A stretch of 64,000 nucleotides of DNA from Cohnella cholangitidis. GTDB taxonomy: Bacteria; Bacillota; Bacilli; Paenibacillales; Paenibacillaceae. A model generated the notes under the pieces. It searched no databases and was not told the origin of the DNA. It was given only the letters and a program-made list of their open reading frames with translations. The stretch covers positions 4,017,501-4,081,500 of the forward strand of contig NZ_CP041969.1 in NCBI RefSeq assembly GCF_014107495.1, in the 5' to 3' direction. This document shows, in pieces, positions 57,521-64,000 of the stretch. Made by a program: the position numbers and the translations under genes. Each line of letters starts with the position of its first letter. Position 1 is the first letter of the stretch.

Positions 57521-59883
57521 CCCGAGGGGAGTGGGGACGTTTGTGGAATGTGCGGAAAGCGGCGGTAATCGGAGCGGGGGTGATGGGGTCGGCCATTGCC
57601 GCCCACTTGGCGAATGTCGGTGTTCCGTGCCTGCTTCTCGACATGGAAGGGTTGGCGGTTAAAGGCATTGCGCGCCTGAAGGAGGCGAAGCCGTCGCCCT
57701 TGTATGATCCTTCGTTTCTAACCCGAATACGGGCGGGCGATTTGGATAGGGATTTGGCGTTGCTGTCGGAGTGCGATTGGGTCATCGAGGCGGTCTCGGA
57801 GAAACTGGACGTCAAACATAGCGTATGGAAGCGCATTGACTCGGTATGGAGGCCGGGGATGATCGTCAGCAGCAACACCTCGGGCTTATCGATTAACGAA
57901 GTGGTTTCGGTATGCGGTGAGGCTTGTCGCCGACATGCGATGGCAACTCATTTTTTCAACCCTCCTCGGTATATGAAATTGCTTGAAATCGTCTCCTGCC
58001 GGGAAACGGATCCGCAAGCGGTATCGGACGTTGCAAGGTTTTGCCGCGAGCGGCTCGGCAAAGGGGTGGTGACGGCCAAAGACACGCCCAACTTCATCGC
58101 TAACCGAATCGGGACGTACGCGATGTTAGCAACGCTTCAAGCGATGGAGAAACACGGCTTGACGGTAGACGAGGTCGATGCCGTTACCGGACCGTTGATC
58201 GGGCGGCCTAAGAGCGCTACCTTTCGCACGTTGGACCTGGTGGGATTGGATACGTTCCTGCACGTGTGCCGCAACGTGAGGGAGAATGTAGCCGATCCAT
58301 TGGAAGCGGCGGCATTCGCGGCTCCGGCGATCGTAGAGGATTTAGTCTCGCGAGGTTGGCTCGGCGAGAAGAGCGGCGGCGGCTTTTATCGCAAAAACAA
58401 CTCCGAAAAGGGTAAAGACCGAATCCAGGTGCTCGATCCGGTCACGATGACGTACGGCGCTCGGAACAAGGTGACATCGCCCGCCTTGGAAGCAGCCAAG
58501 ATGGCGACGGGAACGGCAGGGAAGTTGCAAGCCTTGCTGGCGGCCGCGGATCATGACCGGTTAGCCGCGTTCGCGCGCGACGTTCTGGAGGCTTCGCTTC
58601 GCTATTCGGCGGAGAAGCTCGGCGAAATCGCGGATACCTCGATCGAAATCGATCAAGCGATGAGATGGGGGTTCAATTGGGAGGAAGGACCGTTCGAAAC
58701 GTGGGATGCGCTCGGCGTGGCGGAGACGGCATCTCGTCTTGAGGAAAGGGGGATAGCTGTTCCGGCGCCGGTTTCCGCCATGCTGAATAAAGGTTCCTCC
58801 TCCTTCTACGTCCGGCAGGAAGGGCGTCTGTTTCATTACTTGCAAGGGCAATACAAAGCCGTGGAGGAGAGGCCCGAGGAATTGTCTTTAAGAACGCTAA
58901 GAGAGAGGGGTCATACGATATTCGACGCTGACGGCGCAAGATTGATCGACCTTGGAGACGATGTGGCTTGCTTGGAGTTCTACTCTCCGCACAATGCCAT
59001 CGGTCCGGGCGTGCTTTCCGCCATTCGCCGGGCGTCGGAGGAGGTCGATCGCAACTGGCGCGGGCTAGTACTTGCGAATGAAGGACGAAATTTCTGCGTC
59101 GGGGCGAATCTGATGCTGCTGTTGATGGAGGCCGAGAATGGGGAATGGGAAGAAATCGATCTCATTATCCGCGATTTCCAGAGGAGCATGAAGTCGCTGC
59201 GCGTTATGCCTCGTCCTGTCGTAGCGGCTCCGCATAGAATGACTCTGGGAGGAGGAGTGGAAGCTTGTTTGCCGGCGGATCGGATTTTATTCTCCGCCGA
59301 AACGTATTTCGGTCTCGTGGAAACGGGAGTAGGTCTGATTCCGGCCGGAGGGGGGTGTCTGGCGGCGGCCGCGATGGCGCAGGAACGAGCGGAGGCGGCG
59401 GGCTTGAATGACGTGACGGCGCCGATCTCCCATCTCTTCGAGTCGATTGCGATGGGGAAAGTGTCGGAAAGCGGATTTCATGCAAAACGGCTTGGCTATT
59501 GGCGATCGGGCGACGGGGTCGTCATCCGCGAGGAGGCGCGGATCGCCGAAGCGAAGAACGCGGTGTTGGAGCTGGACCGCCGAGGTTATGCCGTTCCGTC
59601 GGCGGATAGGCAAGTAGCCGTCGGCGGCCGGGAAGCGGCGACCGTGCTAAGGCTGGGAGTATCCGCTATGAAACGCGGCGGCTATATCTCGGATCATGAC
59701 GTCCGCATCGCCTCGAAGCTCGCCGGCGTCCTAACCGGCGGAGACGTGCCGGCAGGCACGGTCGTGCGGGAAGAGCATTTGCTCGACCTGGAGCGGGAAG
59801 CGTTCTTGAGCCTTTGCGGCGAACCGCTGACGCAATCCCGCATGCGCCACATGCTCGCCACGGGCAAACCTTTGCGGAACTAA
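57517..59883 (+). CDS. fadN: 3-hydroxyacyl-CoA dehydrogenase / enoyl-CoA hydratase FadN
   Basis: About 788 aa, as in B. subtilis FadN. The N-terminal NAD domain begins [20 protein letters not shown] and includes [18 protein letters not shown] and [10 protein letters not shown]; a second 3HCDH part follows. The C-terminal third is an enoyl-CoA hydratase-like domain ([49 protein letters not shown]). It does the middle steps of beta-oxidation. The start at 57517 overlaps fadF; a TTG at 57541 after GGGGAGTGGGG would give a start closer to known FadN proteins. Confidence 0.92.
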
Positions 59884-59898
59884 ATTGTCTTTCAACGA

Positions 59899-59967
59899 CA
59901 ACCAACCAACCAACCAACCAACCAACCAACCAACCAACCAACCAACCAACCAACCAACCAACCAACC
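59899..59967 (+). repeat. (AACC)n microsatellite, about 17 copies
   Basis: A near-perfect tetranucleotide run starts 15 bases after the fadN stop. It is outside any gene and likely to vary in length. It directly precedes the 51-bp tandem array. Confidence 0.95.
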
Positions 59968-59975
59968 CAAGCCCC

Positions 59976-60303
59976 ATTGTCGCAAAAAGCGACTATAAGA
60001 AGTCAATCGAGAAGAACCGCCCTCTTATTGTCGCAAAAAAGCGACCATAAAAGGTCAATCGAGAAGAACCGCCCTCCCATTGTCGCAAAAAGCGACTATA
60101 AAAGGTCAATCGAGAAGAACCGCCCTCCCATTGTCGCAAAAAGCGACTATAAAAGGTCAATCGAGAAGAACCGCCCTCTTATTGTCGCAAAAAGCGACTA
60201 TAAAAGGTCAATCGAGAAGAACCGCCCTCTTATTGTCGCAAAAAGCGACCATAAAAGGTCGATCGAGAAGAACCGCCCTCCCATTGTCGCAAAAAGCGAC
60301 TAT
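59976..60303 (+). repeat. 51-bp tandem repeat array, six copies plus a part
   Basis: Units begin at 59976, 60027, 60079, 60130, 60181 and 60232, with a final fragment to 60303; unit two has one extra A. Each unit carries the hairpin GTCGCAAAAAGCGAC and the common end GAGAAGAACCGCCCTCYY. Units differ at few positions. The units abut without spacers. The array fills the fadN-fadA gap with the microsatellite; the remaining 60 bases lead into the fadA ribosome site. Confidence 0.93.
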
Positions 60304-60362
60304 GGATATGGCGACCTTGAAGGTAGAGCGAACGAAAGTTCACATCAAGGAGGGAGAGCGCT

Positions 60363-61546
60363 ATGACCGGCAGAGAAGCCGTCATCGTCTCGGCAGTGCG
60401 TTCGGCGGTCGTCGGGGGAAGAAAGGCGGCTTCGCGCAAACCCGACCGGAAGATTTGGGCGCGGCGGTACTGAGGGAAGCGGTCCGGCGCGCCCCGGGGT
60501 TGCAGCCTTCCGACATCGACGACGTCATCTTCGGCTGCGCGATGCCGGAGGGCGAGCAAGGGCTGAACGTGGCCCGATTGATCGCGCTGCATGCGGGATT
60601 CCCCGTCCATGTTCCCGCGGTAACCGTAAACCGGTTTTGCGCTTCGGGTTTGCAGGCGATTGCCCAGGCGGCCGCGGCGATCCGGGGCGGATTCGTCGAT
60701 ACGGTCGTCGCCGGCGGAGTGGAGAGCATGAGCCGGATTCCGATGTCCGGCTTCAAGCTTTCTCCCCATCCGGGCCTATTCGACGCGTTGCCCGCCGCGT
60801 ACATGGGAATGGGCCACACGGCGGAGCTTGTAGCCAAGCGCTGCGGAGTGACCAGGCAGATGCAGGATCGGTTCGCCGCGGAAAGCCATCGCAAAGCCGC
60901 TCAAGCGGCGGCGTTGGGAAGGTTCCAGGAAGAAATACTGCCTATTCTTACGACGGCTGCCGTAGCGGATGCCGAAGGCCATTTGCATACGAAACATTTT
61001 ACCGTGGCGAGCGACGAATGCGTTCGCCCGGATACGACGGAAGAGAAGTTGGCTGCCCTTAAACCGTCTTTCGCCCTAAACGGAACCGTAACCGCGGGCA
61101 ACTCCTCCCCTTATAGCGACGGAGCGGCAGCTCTGGTCATGATGAGCCGAGAAAAAGCCGACAGCCTTGGCATCCAGCCGCTTGCGACGTTCAGGGCATA
61201 CGCCGTAGCCGGGCTGCAACCGGAAATCATGGGCCTAGGGCCGGTCGAAGCCGTACCCAAAGTGTTGGAACAGGCAAAGCTCTCGAAGGAGCAGATCTCC
61301 CTATGGGAGGTCAACGAAGCTTTCGCGGCGCAATGTTTGCCGGTTATCGACCGGCTAGAGATCGACCCCGAGCTGGTCAACGTCAACGGAGGAGCCATCT
61401 CGCTCGGTCATCCTTTAGGCAGCACGGGCGCCAAACTGACCGTTACTCTGTTGCACGAGTTGCTTCGGCTGGGCGGCGGGTACGGAGTAGTGACGATGTG
61501 CGTCGGCGGCGGAATGGGGGCGGCCGGAGTATTCGAGGCGGGTTAA
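60363..61546 (+). pseudogene. fadA: Acetyl-CoA acyltransferase (thiolase) FadA with N-terminal frameshift
   Basis: The intended protein is about 394 aa. ATG 60363 follows AAGGAGGGAG and encodes the expected thiolase start (MTGREAVIVSAVRSAVVGG). The rest (KKGGFAQTRPEDLGAAVLRE onwards) lies in another frame. The switch is at the run of five Gs (60414-60418); six would restore the frame. The remainder is intact: catalytic Cys in NRFCASGLQAI, GHPLGSTGAKL and CVGGGMGAAG. It cleaves 3-ketoacyl-CoA at the end of each beta-oxidation round. The homopolymer location suggests a sequencing error, but decay cannot be excluded. Confidence 0.83.
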
Positions 61547-61574
61547 CAAACTCCAACAAAGGAGGTGGCGCACG

Positions 61575-63266
61575 ATGTCTAACGGGGTATGGGGCGGCGG
61601 GCGTTTCGTTGTCGATGACGCGGAACCGGGACAGATCGTGACGCCCGAGGATTTCACGGAAGAACAGCGGCTGCTGGCGGAGACGGTTCGCGCCTTCGTT
61701 GAACGGGATATCAACCCGCGCGACGCGGATATCGAGAAGCTCGATTACGAACTCACGGTGAAGCTTATGCGCAAGGCGGGCGAGATCGGACTGCTGGGCG
61801 CGGACGTGCCGGAAGCCTACGGCGGCTTGGGACTGGACAAAACAAGCACGACGCTGCTCGCGGAAACGTTATCGCCGGCTTCCTCGTTCGCTCTGTCTGT
61901 CGGGGCGCATACCGGAATCGGAACGCTGCCCATCGTGTTTTTCGGAACGCAGGAGCATAAGAAACGATGGTTGCCGCAGTTGGCCGAAGGCGAGCTGATC
62001 GCCGCGTGTTGCTTGACGGAGCCGGGCTCGGGATCGGATGCGCTAGGCGCGCGAACGACCGCGACTCTTACCGAGGACGGCCGGCATTACATCCTTAACG
62101 GCTCCAAGCTGTACATCACGAACGCCGGTTTTGCGGACTTGTTCATCGTTTACGCGAAGGTGGACGGAGCGCATTTTAGCGCTTTTATCGTCGAGCGGGA
62201 TACGCCGGGCTTCACCATCGGGCCGGAAGAACGGAAGATGGGCATTAAAGGCTCGTCTACCCGCCCGCTCTTTTTCGAGGACGCGCGAATTCCTGCCGAT
62301 CATCTGCTTGGCGAAGTGGGCAAAGGCCACCTGATCGCCTTCAATATTTTGAATATCGGCCGATTTAAGCTGGCAGCGGCCTGTCTGGGCGGCATGAAGG
62401 AGGCCGTGCAACTGGCTTCTTCTTACGCGAACCAACGGAAGCAATTCGGCAAAAAAATCTCCTCCTTCCCGTTGATCGCGGCTAAGCTAGCCGATATGAA
62501 TACGCTGGCGTACGTGACGGAAAGCATGGTGTACCGAACGGCCGGTTTGATCGACGAGTCGCTAAGCCAAGCGGATCCTGAAGGAACCGAAGGCGGTCAT
62601 AACGCGGCCAAGGCTATCGCGGAATACGCTTTGGAATGTTCGATCAATAAAGTTTTCGCTTCGGAAGCGATGGATGCGGTCGTCGATGAAGGAGTTCAAA
62701 TCCATGGAGGCTGCGGCTATATCCAAGAATATAAAATCGAAAGGCTGTACCGCGATTCCCGCATTAACCGGATATTCGAGGGAACTAACGAAATCAACCG
62801 TTTATTGATTCCCGCCACTTTGCTGAAGCGGGCGCTTAAGGGCGAGCTTCCTTTGATCGAGAGAGCCCAGGCGCTGCAGCGCGAGCTGCTGAGTCCGGCC
62901 CCGCTGGCGACGACGTCGGCGGCATCCCCCTTATCCAGGCAGATCGCTATTCTCGCCGCGCTCAAGAAGGTGTTCCTCATGGTCGGGGGGCTCGCCGTGC
63001 AGAAGCATGGGCTGCGGCTTGAACGCGAGCAGGAAACCGTCGCGGCGTTGGCCGATTCCATGATCGATATGTACGCTCTTGAAAGCGCCGTCCTGCGGGC
63101 TCGTAAGCAGCTTTCGCGGAGCCAAGAGAATAGTCCGGATAACTTGATCGACATGACGGCATTGTTCGCGGAAGATGCGGCGGAGAGAGCCGGCCGGCGC
63201 GCCCGGACGATATTGGCCGCGTTGGAGAAAGGAGAGAGCCTGAGACTGCCAAGCTTTCCGTGCTGA
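61575..63266 (+). CDS. fadE: Acyl-CoA dehydrogenase FadE, probably frameshifted at the C-terminus
   Basis: 563 aa as read. The FAD-dependent acyl-CoA dehydrogenase core is complete: ACCLTEPGSGSDALGARTTA, YANQRKQFGKKISSFPLIAA and the catalytic-type Glu in FEGTNEINRLLI. It catalyses the first step of beta-oxidation and passes electrons to EtfAB. The frame ends LRLPSFPC, whereas the FadE-like ending (AKLSVLKRLLRFEPIDLFAL to SAESYVGL) continues in the next frame to 63361. One base seems missing near 63240-63252; the restored protein would be about 595 aa, close to B. subtilis FadE. AAAGGAGGTG precedes the start. Confidence 0.88.
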   Translation: MSNGVWGGGRFVVDDAEPGQIVTPEDFTEEQRLLAETVRAFVERDINPRDADIEKLDYELTVKLMRKAGEIGLLGADVPEAYGGLGLDKTSTTLLAETLSPASSFALSVGAHTGIGTLPIVFFGTQEHKKRWLPQLAEGELIAACCLTEPGSGSDALGARTTATLTEDGRHYILNGSKLYITNAGFADLFIVYAKVDGAHFSAFIVERDTPGFTIGPEERKMGIKGSSTRPLFFEDARIPADHLLGEVGKGHLIAFNILNIGRFKLAAACLGGMKEAVQLASSYANQRKQFGKKISSFPLIAAKLADMNTLAYVTESMVYRTAGLIDESLSQADPEGTEGGHNAAKAIAEYALECSINKVFASEAMDAVVDEGVQIHGGCGYIQEYKIERLYRDSRINRIFEGTNEINRLLIPATLLKRALKGELPLIERAQALQRELLSPAPLATTSAASPLSRQIAILAALKKVFLMVGGLAVQKHGLRLEREQETVAALADSMIDMYALESAVLRARKQLSRSQENSPDNLIDMTALFAEDAAERAGRRARTILAALEKGESLRLPSFPC

Positions 63267-63361
63267 AACGGTTGCTAAGATTCGAGCCTATCGACTTATT
63301 CGCTCTGCGCAAGCGCATTTCCGCCCGCGTCATCTCTGCCGAGAGCTACGTCGGACTCTGA
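63260..63361 (+). other. Out-of-frame C-terminal tail of fadE
   Basis: A short open frame (starting VLKRLLRFEPIDLFALRKRI and ending SAESYVGL) directly follows and overlaps the fadE stop. It matches the usual end of FadE proteins rather than an independent gene and has no ribosome site. It supports the frameshift reading. Confidence 0.65.
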
Positions 63362-63373
63362 GGAGGCATGCAT

Positions 63374-64000
63374 ATGAGTGAGGTTACCGATCGGCAGGAA
63401 AACAAGCGGCCATGGCTTCGTCACTATCCTTTGCAAGTCTCTCCGACCTACGAGTACCCCAAAACCAACATCGCTAACATTCTGCTCGATTCCGCGCGCG
63501 AGTACCCGAATCACGAAGCGCTCGATTTTCTCGGCAGAAGTTATACGTACAAGGAGTTGCTGCGCCAATGCCGCAAGCTGGCGAACGCGCTTAGAACGTT
63601 TGGCGTGAGCAAGGGAGACCGGGTGGCAATCATGCTTCCCAATTGTCCGCAGGCGGTTATCGCTTATTACGGAGGGTTGATGGCCGGTGCCGTCATCGTC
63701 CAGACGAACCCGATCTATACGGAGCGGGAACTGCACGATCAGCTTGCCGACTGCGGGGCGACGACCCTGATCACGCTGGATTTGCTCATGCCGAGAGTCG
63801 ACAAGGCGAGAGAGAATACTGCCCTTAGACAGGTGATCGTCACCTCGTTGTCGGACGCTCTTCCTTTTCCGAAGAACGTTCTGTACCCGATCAAGCGCCG
63901 TAAGGAATATCCGGATCTGCATGTGAAATATAAAAAGGCGGAAGGAATTGTGCGTTGGTCTGCCGTGCTGAGAAAGGGAAAAGAAACTCCGATCTGCGAA
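63374..64000 (+). CDS. Long-chain fatty acid-CoA ligase, partial
   Basis: The first 209 residues are visible; the gene continues past the window edge. ATG 63374 follows AGGAGG by seven bases. The start (WLRHYPLQVSPTYEYPKTNI) and the N-terminal AMP-binding part (HEALDFLGRSYTYKELLRQC, GDRVAIMLPNCPQAVIAYYG, GAVIVQTNPIYTERELHDQL) match LcfA/FadD-type ligases, which activate fatty acids with ATP and CoA for beta-oxidation. It is the last gene of the visible fad run. Confidence 0.9.
   Translation, partial: MSEVTDRQENKRPWLRHYPLQVSPTYEYPKTNIANILLDSAREYPNHEALDFLGRSYTYKELLRQCRKLANALRTFGVSKGDRVAIMLPNCPQAVIAYYGGLMAGAVIVQTNPIYTERELHDQLADCGATTLITLDLLMPRVDKARENTALRQVIVTSLSDALPFPKNVLYPIKRRKEYPDLHVKYKKAEGIVRWSAVLRKGKETPICE

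Noticed and set aside
59666..60006. Minus-strand frames with repeated GWLV
   Set aside because: They are translations of the AACC microsatellite and have no ribosome site or family similarity.
59976..60303. CRISPR array
   Set aside because: Units are directly adjacent with no unique spacers, and no cas gene is in the window.
59976..60362. N-terminal extension of the thiolase through the 51-bp repeats
   Set aside because: The frame is open only because the repeat unit has a length divisible by three; the thiolase start and its ribosome site lie at 60363.

Overview
The window looks like chromosomal DNA of a spore-forming, Gram-positive bacterium of the Bacillota, most likely a Paenibacillaceae member such as Cohnella or Paenibacillus. 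This is inferred from gene content: a PBSX-type tail cluster, a YhcN/YlaJ spore lipoprotein, stalk (copper-amine-oxidase-like) domains, a T-box leader, B. subtilis-like fad/etf genes, strong GGAGG ribosome sites and frequent TTG/GTG starts. Base composition is moderately GC-rich, with AT-rich islands inside the tail cluster and a very GC-rich island over etfA.

Layout. Positions 1-4550 carry a partial gene, a membrane-anchored phosphodiester glycosidase, a LacI-type regulator with two small metabolic genes (VOC and SDR) and an RsiV-like protein. Positions 4636-10963 form a nitrate/nitrite block: a NarK transporter, an ANTAR antiterminator, NirB, NirD and a HemD-like enzyme. Both narK and nirB have a leader with hexaloop hairpins followed by an intrinsic terminator, so the ANTAR protein probably controls both by antitermination. 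A long palindromic, MITE-like element follows. Positions 11205-15860 hold a NarL-type response regulator with two paralogous seven-TM histidine kinases, one with a degraded ATP-binding domain. Then come an HD-GYP protein, two tRNA-Thr genes, a class F-like sortase beside a small LPKTG protein, a polysaccharide deacetylase, a YhcN-type lipoprotein and another lipoprotein.

Positions 20954-36781 encode a complete contractile tail-like particle of PBSX/tailocin type: an ImmA-like protease, an Xre repressor, an operator array with divergent promoters, a sigma-like activator, sheath, tube, frameshifted chaperone, short repeat-containing tape measure, LysM and hub proteins, baseplate, fibre, XkdX, XhlA, holin and endolysin. 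No integrase, terminase, portal or capsid gene is present.

Positions 36872-53180 are mixed housekeeping genes: a tyrosinase-like protein, NUDIX, MscL with a zinc ribbon, a sporulation-kinase-like sensor, a lipid kinase, a 2-hydroxyacid dehydrogenase, AlkC-like repair glycosylase, an aromatic acid exporter, a TVP38 protein, an MFS transporter, a UgtP-like glycosyltransferase, ilvA with an isoleucine T-box, and two envelope proteins.

Positions 53456-64000 are a fatty-acid beta-oxidation locus: etfB-etfA on the minus strand, diverging from fadF, fadN, fadA, fadE and a partial fadD-type ligase. Four of these genes (etfB, etfA, fadA, fadE) each carry an apparent one-base frameshift; an MFS gene and an xkdP-like gene elsewhere do too. 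This is either indel error in the assembly or real decay. The fadN-fadA gap holds a (AACC)n microsatellite followed by six 51-bp tandem repeats with hairpins.
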